Notes under the pieces: model-generated
The model's input: only the letters and a program-made list of their open reading frames with translations
Databases searched by the model: none
What the model was told of the DNA's origin: nothing
NCBI RefSeq assembly: GCF_900176885.1
Contig: NZ_LT839648.1
Span: 3,336,001-3,379,389, forward strand
Origin: Oceanobacillus senegalensis
GTDB lineage: Bacteria; Bacillota; Bacilli; Bacillales; Amphibacillaceae
DNA length: 43,389 nt
Direction of reading: 5' to 3'
In this document: positions 24,925-33,929 of the stretch, piece by piece
Position numbering within the stretch: position 1 is the stretch's first letter
How the letters are laid out: every line of letters starts with the position of its first letter
Program-made: the position numbers and the translations under genes

Positions 24925-25931
24925 TTGTAAACCTCCATTGGAATTATTTGTTTTATTTCAGATGACCTGCGAATAGCACTAATCATTTCCATTGATATTT
25001 GAGCTTCCTTCACTTGAATGTAATCGTGGGTATCCTTTTCAATACAGGAATAGAAGTGATTAATTAACTTAGAATGACTTGCACCATAATAAAATTTCGC
25101 ACCTGGAAGTTTTTCATCTTCAATCACTCTTACCTTTTTACCATCTTCATTGGTTTTTGTTAGAATACTATCCTTTATGGTAAGCTTCCCTTTCTCAAGG
25201 ATAACCTGAAATTCTACGGAAGAGTTTGTCGCATTGGTCACCGTTGCAAAAAACAATCCTGTTGCGCCATTTTTAAACTGTATATTTGCTGTAGCAGTAT
25301 CCTCTACTTCATATCCGTAGTCAAATAGGTTATCAACAGAACCTCTAATCGTATTAATTTCCCCACCAATGATTTGCATTAAATCTAAGGTATGAATAGC
25401 TTGATTAATCATCACGCCACCGCCCGATTGCCTCATTGTTCCTCTCCATGGTTTGATGTCATAATAAGCCTTTGGTCTAAACCAGGTGACTAGACCTTTT
25501 ATCCCTAAGATTTTCCCATACTCTCCACTTTTTACAAGCTCTTTAAGCTTTATAAAGGTTTCATTAAATCGGTTTTGAAAACAGATGCAAATCTTCACAT
25601 CTTTATACTTCTCTTCTAAATCAACTAAGTTCATACCTTCCTCTGCATTTCTTGCTAAAGGCTTTTCTTGAAATACATGTACACCTTTTTCTACACAAGC
25701 TTTTGTAGCTGGGTAATGAAGATGGTGTGGCAAGCAAACATGAACACAATCTAGTGGTTCTTTTTCGAGCATCTCGTGATAGTCCGTATAAAAAGGCACT
25801 CCCGGAACTGTATTTTTAAGTGACTCATCGATATCACAAACAGCTACTAACTTCGCCTTTGAATTTTCTTCAATAGCTGGTATATGGATCTTTGAAATAT
25901 CACCAAGTCCTATGACTGCCACTTTAAGCAT
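24921..25931 (-). CDS. Gfo/Idh/MocA family oxidoreductase (copy 3)
   Basis: A 336-residue protein with VIGLGDISKIHIPAI (GxGxxS/A type dinucleotide site), VCDIDE, VHVFQEKPLARN (EKP with conserved Lys, about residue 95) and SGGGVMINQAIHTLDLM with the catalytic His region. RWF-type loop FRPKAYYDIKPWRGT is shared with the next gene upstream (WRPQGYYDQSAWRAT), so copies 3 and 4 are close paralogs. The stop overlaps the start of the TIM-barrel gene. Confidence 0.85.
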   Translation of the reverse strand: MLKVAVIGLGDISKIHIPAIEENSKAKLVAVCDIDESLKNTVPGVPFYTDYHEMLEKEPLDCVHVCLPHHLHYPATKACVEKGVHVFQEKPLARNAEEGMNLVDLEEKYKDVKICICFQNRFNETFIKLKELVKSGEYGKILGIKGLVTWFRPKAYYDIKPWRGTMRQSGGGVMINQAIHTLDLMQIIGGEINTIRGSVDNLFDYGYEVEDTATANIQFKNGATGLFFATVTNATNSSVEFQVILEKGKLTIKDSILTKTNEDGKKVRVIEDEKLPGAKFYYGASHSKLINHFYSCIEKDTHDYIQVKEAQISMEMISAIRRSSEIKQIIPMEVYK

Positions 25932-26020
25932 TGATGTGCCTCCTTTTTCAGGGAAAATAGATTAGAAAAATAAAGGAATTTAACCTCCATTTTCCTAATC
26001 CCTTCATTTACCACTGTATT

Positions 26021-27163
26021 TTATTTTTCTTCTTCGATTCGTTTGTTTAGTTCTTGAAGATATAATTCTTCGTCTACTGGAAGCTCTACTTCTTTACCTA
26101 ACCAGCTAGAAAGGTGAATCGCATTGGCTAATGCTACTCCATTGATACCATCACTTCCCGGAGCAATTAACTCTTCACCGTTTAGAATATTAGCAGCAAA
26201 GTTTTCTAATACGGCAACATGCTGGCCGCCCCAAACACTTTCAAATTCAAGTACTTCTGTTTCATAAATCTCATCCGTATCGCCACCCATGACGATTTTG
26301 GCAATATCCATCATGTTCATTGTTTTATTCATTTCTGGTTCAGGTTTTTTAAGTCGTTTAATGGTCACTTTCTTACTGTCGTCTACAACAATTTTTCCAT
26401 TATCACCTAAAATTTCAAAACGGTCTGTTCCGATTACGTCATGTGTACATGTTATAAACACACCTGTTGCACCATTACCATAGTCAAGTATAGTCGTTAC
26501 TTCGTCTTCTACTTCTATATCTCTTTGGTAACCATATTTCACATTGGAATATACCTTCTTCGGCATACCAGCAATCCATTGTAATAAATCAAGTTGGTGT
26601 GGCGCTTGGTTTACAAGTACACCGCCACCTTCACCTTCCCAAGTTGCTCTCCATGCACTTTGATCGTAATATCCTTGTGGTCTCCACCATGTTGTAATGA
26701 TCCAGTTTGTACGGCGGATATTACCAATTTCCCCATTATCAATAATTTCTTTTACTTTTTGATATAATTCATTCGTTCTTTGGTTAAACATGATTGCAAA
26801 AGTAAGTTCTGGTTTTGACTGAGCGAATTCATTTAATTCTTTGACTTGTTTCGTATAGACACCAGCTGGTTTCTCACCCAATACATGGACATCCCTTTTC
26901 AGAGCTTCAATTCCCATTTCTGGATGTAAGTAATGCGGCACGGTCGTTACTACAGCATCTACATCTCCACTTTCAAGCATATCTATATAATTATTATAGA
27001 ATGGAACATTTGGATACTTTTCTTCTGCTTCTTTTTTCTTTTCTGGGTCTGTATCACAAATCGCACCAATCTCCATATTTTTAACTCTTCCTTCAGAAAT
27101 AAATCCTGCATATGCTCCACCTTGTGCACCAAATCCAATAATACCTAATCTAACTTTACTCAT
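26021..27163 (-). CDS. Gfo/Idh/MocA family oxidoreductase (copy 4)
   Basis: A 380-residue protein: LGIIGFGAQGGAYAGFI, ICDTDPEKK, VHVLGEKPAGVYTK and EGGGVLVNQAPHQLDLLQW. It is longer than copy 3 by an insertion before the last helix (EMNKTMNMMDIAKIVMGG). It begins two bases after the AraC-type gene and is in the same operon. Substrate unknown; the pair with copy 3 suggests successive or heteromeric action on one sugar. Confidence 0.85.
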   Translation of the reverse strand: MSKVRLGIIGFGAQGGAYAGFISEGRVKNMEIGAICDTDPEKKKEAEEKYPNVPFYNNYIDMLESGDVDAVVTTVPHYLHPEMGIEALKRDVHVLGEKPAGVYTKQVKELNEFAQSKPELTFAIMFNQRTNELYQKVKEIIDNGEIGNIRRTNWIITTWWRPQGYYDQSAWRATWEGEGGGVLVNQAPHQLDLLQWIAGMPKKVYSNVKYGYQRDIEVEDEVTTILDYGNGATGVFITCTHDVIGTDRFEILGDNGKIVVDDSKKVTIKRLKKPEPEMNKTMNMMDIAKIVMGGDTDEIYETEVLEFESVWGGQHVAVLENFAANILNGEELIAPGSDGINGVALANAIHLSSWLGKEVELPVDEELYLQELNKRIEEEK

Positions 27164-27165
27164 AG

Positions 27166-28038
27166 TTAACTCTCCTCACTATATATTTTTAAACGTTCCC
27201 TACGATACTCTTTTGCAGTCATTCCCACTTTACTTTTGAAATAGTTGCTAAAATGGGGAATGCTTTCAAAACCGCTTTCATTCGCGATATCTTTTAATGG
27301 TTTCTCCGGTTCTGCCTCTAGCAAATATTTCGCCTGTGTTAAGCGTGAACCCATAACATATTCCATAATCGTAAATCCCGTCATTTCTTTAAACACATGT
27401 GAAACATAGGATTTGCTAATATTTAGTGATGTCGCAATGGAATCGATTGTCAACTTATTCATATAGTGTTTTTGAATATACTTGGCAATCCTCTCAGCAT
27501 GTTCTGCCTTTTCCGTTTTCCCCCTTGAAATGGTCAAGGATTGTGACTGACCAAGGCGATGTAAAATAGTTAAAATTTGCAATAATAACGATTTCAATTC
27601 TAATCCCGCATTAACATCATCTAACTCAGACGTTCGCTGTAAACTTCCCATACGACTTATCACTTTCTCCAATTGTTTAAATTCTTCATTCTCTTTTGTT
27701 CGAATGAAACAATGATGGAGCGTTTCAAACACATCCAATAAGTACAATCCACCTATTTGTTTTAACATTCCTCTCAACCACTGCGGGGAAAAGTGAATAA
27801 CACTTCGAACATATTCGTTATTTGGAGGAACATTCGGCTTGTGAAGAGCCAACCCATCCATTAACAAAATATCGCCAGGTTCTAGGTCATAAATCTGATT
27901 ATGAATTAAATACCTGCATGTTCCAGAATGAAATAGATAGATTTCATATTCCTTGTGTGAATGGTAGTCTGCATTATCCCAAGCGCCGTGAACACGATAG
28001 TTCACAAGTAAAGGTTCATCCAATGAAATCGCCCCCAT
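27166..28038 (-). CDS. AraC-family transcriptional regulator
   Basis: A 290-residue regulator: an N-terminal cupin sugar-sensing domain (HSHKEYEIYLFHSGTCRYLI, DLEPGDILLMDGLALHKP) and a C-terminal double helix-turn-helix (LTIDSIATSLNISKSYVSHV, then LKDIANESGFESIPHFSNYF). It heads the operon of three Gfo/Idh/MocA genes and the TIM-barrel gene and likely activates it in response to its sugar substrate. The ATG at 28038 has GGGTGG upstream. No ROK-type operator lies in front, so this operon looks separately controlled. Confidence 0.9.
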   Translation of the reverse strand: MGAISLDEPLLVNYRVHGAWDNADYHSHKEYEIYLFHSGTCRYLIHNQIYDLEPGDILLMDGLALHKPNVPPNNEYVRSVIHFSPQWLRGMLKQIGGLYLLDVFETLHHCFIRTKENEEFKQLEKVISRMGSLQRTSELDDVNAGLELKSLLLQILTILHRLGQSQSLTISRGKTEKAEHAERIAKYIQKHYMNKLTIDSIATSLNISKSYVSHVFKEMTGFTIMEYVMGSRLTQAKYLLEAEPEKPLKDIANESGFESIPHFSNYFKSKVGMTAKEYRRERLKIYSEES

Positions 28039-28482
28039 TCCGAACCACCCTTATTATCTCACTTATTGAAAGCAATATCATTACCCAACACTGCTAACAT
28101 TCTCTTAAAAATTACCTGAGACTGCTTTATAAAAAACTCTATTAGATAATCCAACGGGGAACAAACTATTACTGAAAGTATTTACAATATAATTATAAGG
28201 TATACCAAATAAAGAGGAACAGGATTATTATTACATTTTTAGGACTAATTAGATTTGAATCACATTGTACATTGATGAGACTGGGTAACCTGGAAACCCA
28301 TACTATGTATTCCTGCTCAAATATTCCTTTAAATCCTTATAAATATTCTACTTACAAAAATAACCTCCCCCTGAAATGTGCTATTATAATAACAAAATAG
28401 TACATTTCAAGGGAAGGAGCTTTTAAAAATTCCCTGAATCGCTGGTATATTAAAAAAACTACAATTCCTATCATTCAGACCT
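28039..28482. other. Intergenic region before the AraC operon
   Basis: No gene is supported. It contains a weak cre-like TGAAAGTATTTACA (28173-28186, core TA instead of CG), a half-site AACAAACTA (28161-28169) without its partner, and the large inverted repeat at 28364-28419. Confidence 0.5.
28364..28419. repeat. Long imperfect inverted repeat downstream of the DHA2 gene
   Basis: CTCCCCCTGAAATGTGCTATT and AATAGTACATTTCAAGGG + AAGGAG form arms of about 22 bases with a short loop. It may be the terminator of the minus-strand efflux gene (a TTATTTTTG follows on that strand) or the remains of a small mobile repeat. It occurs once in the window. Confidence 0.5.
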
Positions 28483-29952
28483 TTACCTAGATGCAATTTT
28501 TCTTTCATTTTCCGTTTCTATATCCCTTTTCGATTCTATATCTTTTATCGGTTTTCTATCCCTTATATTAAATGTAATGGCAAGACCGATGATGGCTATG
28601 ATTCCTGAAACAGTATAAGAAACATTCACACCATGAATTAAACCGTTTATCCCTTCTTCCGGAATGACAGCTGTGGTCATTATCGTTATTGGCAGTGCTG
28701 TACCAATTGCGCCAGACACTTGACGAAATGTATTATTCACCGCTGTTCCATGTGGAATCAATCTTGTTGGTAAAACATTTAACCCAGCCGTGGTTACTGG
28801 CATCAAGACCATAGCAATGCCAAGCATTCTAAATATATTAACGGTAGCGATATAAGTGAATGAGGTTTCAGCGGTAAGAGCTGCTAACATAAATGTAGTT
28901 ATGGTGATTAAAGATAAACCAATTATTGCGAGCCATCTTGCTCCGTATTTATCAAATAACCTTCCTGTTATCGGATTCATAATCCCCATTAATATAGCGC
29001 CTGGTAATAAGGCTAAACCGGATTGAAATGCAGTAAAACCAAGCATACCCTGCATATACAAAGGTAATACAATTGCATCACCAATCATCACTAAAAATGT
29101 GATCATGCCGATCATCGTTGTTATCGTAAAAACCTTATACTTAAATACTCGAAGTTCTAGAATAGGTTGTGTTAACTTTAATTGCCTGAAAGTAAACCAG
29201 GTTAATGCAGCCGCACCTACCACAAAGGAAATAACCACTTCCATACTTCCCCAACCCGTAGTTCCTGCAATACTGAATCCATATAAGATACCACCAAAAC
29301 CAAATGTAGATAATATAATAGAGATAACATCAATCTTTGGATTCGTTAGTTTCGTTACATTTTTAAAATTAAAATATGCGATAATCATATTAATAATAGC
29401 TATCGGTAAAATCATATAGAACAAAGTTCTCCATGCAGCATTTTCGACAATATAACCTGCTAATGATGGGCCAATTGCTGGTGCAAAGGCAATAACCAAG
29501 CCAAACATTCCCATAACAGACCCTCTTCGTTCAATCGGAAAAATTAATATCATAACCGTCTGCATAAGTGGCATTATAATTCCAGCACCTGCCGCCTGAA
29601 AAATTCGACCAAGCATTAGTATAGAGAAGCCCGGTGCGATTGCTGCCAAAAGTGTTCCGAATGCAAATAAACCCATAGCCGATAAAAACAAGCCTCGTGT
29701 TGTAAACTTCCCTATTAAAAAAGCCGTAATTGGAATCATAATACCATTTACAAGCATAAATATGGATTGAAGCCATTGTGCGGTATTCTCATCTAAATTT
29801 AAATCAGCCATGATGTGAGGTAATGCTACTCCTAATAATGTCTGGTTCAAGATTGCTACAAATGCTCCAGAAATTAATACAATCATTATTGGCGTTTTTT
29901 TAATTTTTTCCGTAGATTGACCTCCATTTTGTTGTTCTACCAATATCTTCAT
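28483..29952 (-). CDS. DHA2-family (14-segment MFS) drug efflux pump
   Basis: About 489 residues with 14 membrane segments. Motifs are LNQTLLGVALPHIMADL, AQWLQSIFMLVNGIMIP, GRIFQAAGAGIIMPLMQTVM and APAIGPSLAGYIV (motif C of exporters). It is closest in pattern to LmrB/EmrB-type lincosamide and multidrug pumps. The exact start is unclear: an ATG at 29952 follows GAAAGAAGG without spacing, while a TTG at 29943 has it nine bases away. It lies 80 bases after GPH symporter 2 on the same strand. Its link to the catabolic genes is not obvious; it may export a toxic aglycone. Confidence 0.85.
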   Translation of the reverse strand: MKILVEQQNGGQSTEKIKKTPIMIVLISGAFVAILNQTLLGVALPHIMADLNLDENTAQWLQSIFMLVNGIMIPITAFLIGKFTTRGLFLSAMGLFAFGTLLAAIAPGFSILMLGRIFQAAGAGIIMPLMQTVMILIFPIERRGSVMGMFGLVIAFAPAIGPSLAGYIVENAAWRTLFYMILPIAIINMIIAYFNFKNVTKLTNPKIDVISIILSTFGFGGILYGFSIAGTTGWGSMEVVISFVVGAAALTWFTFRQLKLTQPILELRVFKYKVFTITTMIGMITFLVMIGDAIVLPLYMQGMLGFTAFQSGLALLPGAILMGIMNPITGRLFDKYGARWLAIIGLSLITITTFMLAALTAETSFTYIATVNIFRMLGIAMVLMPVTTAGLNVLPTRLIPHGTAVNNTFRQVSGAIGTALPITIMTTAVIPEEGINGLIHGVNVSYTVSGIIAIIGLAITFNIRDRKPIKDIESKRDIETENERKIASR

Positions 29953-30002
29953 CCTTCTTTCCAACAAGTTCCATATGTTAATCTCAGAAATCTATATTCA
30001 CA

Positions 30003-30043
30003 AGAAATGACAGGATACCTCATATCAAAGATATCCTAGCATT
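30003..30043. repeat. Inverted repeat after GPH symporter 2
   Basis: GAAATGCTAGGATATC and its imperfect complement GTATCCTGTCATTTC (minus strand) flank an 11-base loop. It follows the stop at 30047 directly and lacks a T run, so readthrough into the DHA2 gene is possible. Confidence 0.4.
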
Positions 30044-30046
30044 TCA

Positions 30047-31522
30047 TCAAATTACTTTTGTTTCCCTTTCTTCAGCCTTTTGCTTTATCTCTGCAATCGC
30101 CTCTTGAATTCCTTCCATTTTCTTTTTATCCAATTTATAGAATTTCATAGCAATTAATGTCACAATCCAACCAAGTATTGGTACACCAAACGCTAGGAAT
30201 AAAGTCATTCCATATAAAGATGGTGTCAATGTTTCGCCTATCTCCGGAAATTCTGAACGGTAACCAATTAGAGCTACAGAAAACCCAATAAGTGCTGGCG
30301 CTGCAGATGAAATTAACTTATCAACAAACGAGAAGAGAGTTCCCATCATCCCAGGTACGTAACGTCCGGTTTTATAAGTTTCATAGTCTGATACATCAGC
30401 GATCATTGGTATAACAATTGCACCTGAATTTGTACCAAAACCCCTACCTATCGCATATAATATGATAAATATTAGTGTCGTCAATCCAAAATTTGAAAGA
30501 GATATTGTTGTTGGATCAATCATGAGTAACAATACCATTAACAAACTAAATGAAATGATTCCAATCCACGTCGACATGATTAAGGATTTTTTCAAATCCG
30601 TTTTTCTTGCATACCAAACCGCTATAATCGTCGTTAAAATACCTGGTACAAGAATAATTGCTGATATCTGCCCACTTAGTTCGTAGTCCCCCAGTAAGAT
30701 ACCAAATAACATTACCGCCACCACAGCATGATTCATTACACTAAAGCTTAGTTTGTCACTAGAGGCTGCGAGAACAAGCATTTGCAATGGTCTGTTTTCT
30801 TTTATTACTGGCCAAAAATCACGAAACCTTATTTTTTCCGTCATTTCTGCCAGTCCAAAGAACTCTTTACGATCCTTCGCCCAGATACCTAGAACGGCTA
30901 GGAAGGTAAATATACCTGAAAGGATAATCCCATAACCATTTAACTCTATAAATAATGACATCGTAAAGCCACCGTGTTTATTAACGAGATAAGATGCTAC
31001 AAAAATTTGACCGCCTGTAAAAATTAATGCATTATAAACACCATCGAAAACAGCGAAAAGCGGTCGTTGCTTTGGATGATTTGTCAAAACAGTTTGTGCA
31101 CCTTTTGTACATGCTGTTTGGAATGAATACCCGATAACATATAATGCATATGACGCAATAAAGAAAATTAATTGTAGTGATTCCGGTAAATTATGAGTAA
31201 TACTGTACATTAATATAATAGAACTAGCTAAGATAACATTGCCTAAAATCATCATGGGTCGGAATTTTCCGAACCTAGACTCAGTTTTATCAATAACAAA
31301 TCCGATGATTGGATCTGTTATACCGTCAAAAGCACGCATTGCTGTTAGAACCGTACTTACTACAACTACTGCCAGCCCCGCTATCCCTGTAGCATAATAA
31401 GATACAAACCCTAAAATAAACATATACATATTCGTAGCAGTGTTGTTTAACGCAAAAAATCCAATCTGCCATAATTTTGCACTGTGATACTGCTGCACAC
31501 CTTCTCCCACATTGTTTGCCAT
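30047..31522 (-). CDS. GPH-family sugar:cation symporter (copy 2)
   Basis: A 491-residue MFS protein with 12 membrane segments and the GPH features RAFDGITDPIIGFVID, RFGKFRPMMILGN and ADVSDYETYKTGRYVPG. It is only distantly similar to copy 1 (20068-21477). The ATG at 31522 is nine bases after GGGGG; the ATG at 31546 would overlap that site and has none of its own. Two ROK-type dyads (31649-31679, 31783-31813) and a cre-like box lie upstream. Likely substrates are hexuronides or related glycosides. Confidence 0.87.
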   Translation of the reverse strand: MANNVGEGVQQYHSAKLWQIGFFALNNTATNMYMFILGFVSYYATGIAGLAVVVVSTVLTAMRAFDGITDPIIGFVIDKTESRFGKFRPMMILGNVILASSIILMYSITHNLPESLQLIFFIASYALYVIGYSFQTACTKGAQTVLTNHPKQRPLFAVFDGVYNALIFTGGQIFVASYLVNKHGGFTMSLFIELNGYGIILSGIFTFLAVLGIWAKDRKEFFGLAEMTEKIRFRDFWPVIKENRPLQMLVLAASSDKLSFSVMNHAVVAVMLFGILLGDYELSGQISAIILVPGILTTIIAVWYARKTDLKKSLIMSTWIGIISFSLLMVLLLMIDPTTISLSNFGLTTLIFIILYAIGRGFGTNSGAIVIPMIADVSDYETYKTGRYVPGMMGTLFSFVDKLISSAAPALIGFSVALIGYRSEFPEIGETLTPSLYGMTLFLAFGVPILGWIVTLIAMKFYKLDKKKMEGIQEAIAEIKQKAEERETKVI

Positions 31523-31648
31523 AACTTTCTTCCCCCTTTTATTCATTCTTAATAAAAGACTTTCAAAACTTCTTTTCTACCAATATTGTGTACTATTAAG
31601 GCATCACTCCTTATTTAGAGTCGCAATGAGTACCTGTATCATTCAATC

Positions 31649-31679
31649 TACATAGTTTATTTGTAAAACAAACTATGTA
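31649..31679. promoter_or_regulatory. ROK/XylR-type operator, proximal copy before GPH symporter 2
   Basis: TACATAGTTTATTTG and AAAACAAACTATGTA form 15-base arms with two mismatches around one base. The centre has TTT...AAACAAA as in the other copies. Confidence 0.65.
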
Positions 31680-31782
31680 CAGGCCTTACTACGAAATAAT
31701 ATATAAAATACTTATAATACGGATTATTGGGAAAATTTAAATGAAAAAATATTCCCAATACCTAGCTTGCACCCTTTCTCTC

Positions 31783-31813
31783 AGGTTAATTTGTTTCGCA
31801 AACCAACTAACCT
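31783..31813. promoter_or_regulatory. ROK/XylR-type operator, distal copy before GPH symporter 2
   Basis: AGGTTAATTTGTTTC and CAAACCAACTAACCT are 15-base arms with three mismatches around one base. It lies 134 bases from the proximal copy and 16 bases from a cre-like box. Confidence 0.6.
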
Positions 31814-31828
31814 TGCCTAAAGGTTATA

Positions 31829-31842
31829 TGAAAACGCTTTAC
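31829..31842. promoter_or_regulatory. cre-like site upstream of GPH symporter 2
   Basis: TGAAAACGCTTTAC matches the cre consensus except the last two bases. Confidence 0.45.
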
Positions 31843-32028
31843 TAGTCAATAGATTTCTTCAGGAAAATACTGGACATTCCTATATTTCTATCTTTATTAA
31901 TAGGTCAAAAATAACAGGATTTTCTTCTTAAGTTGATAGAAGATTTTTTCAAACCCTTTTGCAAAGTAGCGACACTTATAATAAAGAAAAAAAGAGACAG
32001 CATTTTTCTATCTCTAGTCATCCACGTA

Positions 32029-32436
32029 TTACCTACTATTGTCATCGTTATTAATAATTTCACGCCAACCTAAGTCCCCACGTTCTAATGCATGTAAAAA
32101 CAATTCTGCTATTCCCATATTGGTTGAAAGTGGAATCGAGTAAACATCACATAATCTCATTAAAGCGGAAATATCAGGTTCATGAGGCTATGCTGTTAAA
32201 GGATCACAGAAGAAAATATCCATTTCATTTTCTGCTACAAGTGCACCGATTTGCTGATCTCCGCCTAATGGACCAGACTAAAAGCGATGAACAAATAAAC
32301 CTGTATTCTCTGAAATTCGTAACCCTGTCGTACCCGTTGCAAAGATTTCATGCTTCTCTAAACTAAATTTATAAGGCTGTGTAAATCGTACCATGTCGTC
32401 TTTCTTTTTATCATGAGCAATTAAAGCAATTTTCAT
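32029..32436 (-). pseudogene. mgsA: Methylglyoxal synthase pseudogene (two in-frame TAG codons)
   Basis: The minus strand reads as an MgsA of nearly full length, very similar to the intact copy at 19203-19613. The frame is interrupted by TAG at codon 53 (32278-32280, where the intact copy has Gln in RFQSGP) and at codon 83 (32188-32190, Gln in LTAQPHEP). Both are CAG to TAG changes. Two codons in the IIIFF region are deleted in frame. The start ATG and normal stop (TAA at 32029) remain. No frameshift is present, so the decay looks recent. It diverges from ROK gene 1. Confidence 0.88.
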
Positions 32437-32563
32437 AGTATCTACCACCTATAGTTGTTAAAATGTAAATTAATTGTTAAAATAATTATAGTATACTAAT
32501 AATACTCGCTTATTCTTTCCCCCTATTCTTAGCATAGTTTAAAAATATTTTTTCACAAATTAA

Positions 32564-32577
32564 TGTAAACCCTTCCA
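32564..32577. promoter_or_regulatory. cre-like site between the mgsA pseudogene and ROK gene 1
   Basis: TGTAAACCCTTCCA matches the cre consensus at 12 of 14 positions; the matching place upstream of the intact mgsA is more degraded. Confidence 0.35.
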
Positions 32578-32624
32578 TTTTGGAAATTTACTGTTATCAT
32601 TATATATAGTAATGCCTTAATAAC

Positions 32625-32645
32625 TTTGTTTACTATACAAATAAA
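32625..32645. promoter_or_regulatory. ROK/XylR-type operator in front of ROK gene 1
   Basis: TTTGTTTAC...ACAAATAAA is a dyad with seven-base arms and one mismatch, 42 bases before the ATG. It fits autoregulation and control of the divergent mgsA copy. Confidence 0.65.
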
Positions 32646-32686
32646 ATATACTACGTAATCTATAAAATACAAAAGGGGGAATTTTC

Positions 32687-33898
32687 ATGGTAACGGGGGA
32701 CGGAGCGTACATAAAGAAACTAAATAGAAGTTTAATATTACAGGAAATCATAAAAAATAAAATGATTTCAAGGGCAGAATTATCGAAAAAAACCGGATTA
32801 AACAAAGCAACCATTTCTGTACAGGTAGCCGATTTACTTGATGAAAAGTTAATTTATGAAACGAGACAGGAACATAATTCTATCGGGAGAAGACCGATTA
32901 TGCTCTCTATAAGTGGGGATGCTGGTTATGTTCTTGGAATTGATTTAGACACACCTAATATACAATTTGCTGTATCTAACTTAAATGGTAAATCTGTTGA
33001 ACAGACTACCGTGGGATTAGATACAAAAGATTATCATACAATCATTCCATTATTAATTAAATACATCAAAGAATTTAAGGAAAAATACTCTAATTGTTCT
33101 TACGGTTTAATTAGCACCAATATTGCTATCCATGGAACCGTTAATAAGGAAGAGAAGATTATCTTTGTACCTAAATTAAAATGGAGCAACAAAGATATAA
33201 AGGCCGATTTATCCAAAGAATTAGATATAGAAATATCTATAGAAAATAATGCTAATCTATCTGCCTATGCTGAAAAAGTTTACAATCATCAGAGTGATAA
33301 TTTACTGACACTTATTCTTACTTCAGGAATTGGTGCTGGAATCATGATAGATAGTCAACTCCATAAAGGTTACCACGGATTGGCTGGAGAAATGGGACAT
33401 ATGATTATAGCTCCAGAAGGAAAGCCATGTGCATGTGGAAACCATGGTTGCTGGGAACGATATGCATCAGAACCAACCCTTATAGAGGAATTATCTGATT
33501 TGCTTCAAAAGCCAAACGTGGCATATGAAGAAATTAAAAACCGTATTGCCAATCAAGATCCAACCACATATGAATATTTGAAACAATTTATTCGTTATCT
33601 GTCCATTGGAATAAATAATATTATTAATCTATATAATCCCGAAACAATTGTACTAAATAGTGAAATACTAAAAGTTTATCCAAACGTAATTGATGAAATC
33701 AAAAGTAATCTTAAATCATCTGTTAGTGAATATCGGGAAATCGTTATTTCTGAATTAGGTAATAAATCCGGATTAATGGGAGCCTGCGCTCTTGCTATCA
33801 GCCGCTTTTTAGACGTTTCAGACCTCATATTGCCAGTACCAGAGGAACAAACAGATAAAAACGATACCCGAACAAAAAAACCGGAAACTATTTGTTAA
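32687..33898 (+). CDS. ROK-family (XylR-like) transcriptional regulator 1
   Basis: A 403-residue ROK repressor. N-terminal winged helix: ISRAELSKKTGLNKATISVQ (residues about 28-47). GRRPIML is the conserved linker. The sugar kinase-like domain has GIDLDTPNIQFAV and NANLSAYAE, LILTSGIGAGIMI, and the ROK zinc motif GLAGEMGH...CACGNHGCWERYAS. It is similar throughout to ROK protein 2 (37482-38663), including the same N-terminal YIKKLNR element. It probably binds the TTTGTTT...AACAAA operators and is released by a sugar or sugar acid. ATG 32687 follows GGGGG by eight bases. Confidence 0.9.
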   Translation: MVTGDGAYIKKLNRSLILQEIIKNKMISRAELSKKTGLNKATISVQVADLLDEKLIYETRQEHNSIGRRPIMLSISGDAGYVLGIDLDTPNIQFAVSNLNGKSVEQTTVGLDTKDYHTIIPLLIKYIKEFKEKYSNCSYGLISTNIAIHGTVNKEEKIIFVPKLKWSNKDIKADLSKELDIEISIENNANLSAYAEKVYNHQSDNLLTLILTSGIGAGIMIDSQLHKGYHGLAGEMGHMIIAPEGKPCACGNHGCWERYASEPTLIEELSDLLQKPNVAYEEIKNRIANQDPTTYEYLKQFIRYLSIGINNIINLYNPETIVLNSEILKVYPNVIDEIKSNLKSSVSEYREIVISELGNKSGLMGACALAISRFLDVSDLILPVPEEQTDKNDTRTKKPETIC

Positions 33899-33929
33899 TA
33901 GGTATAGCTCATTCATTAGTCGAATGAAT

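Noticed and set aside
32088..32366. Plus-strand open frame of 92 codons opposite the mgsA pseudogene
   Set aside because: It exists because the opposite strand is a degraded mgsA; composition is that of a shadow frame.
32029..32436. Functional mgsA read through by amber suppression or recoding
   Set aside because: An intact copy exists in the same window, there is no special context around either TAG, and no other gene here shows internal TAG codons. A pseudogene is the simpler reading.
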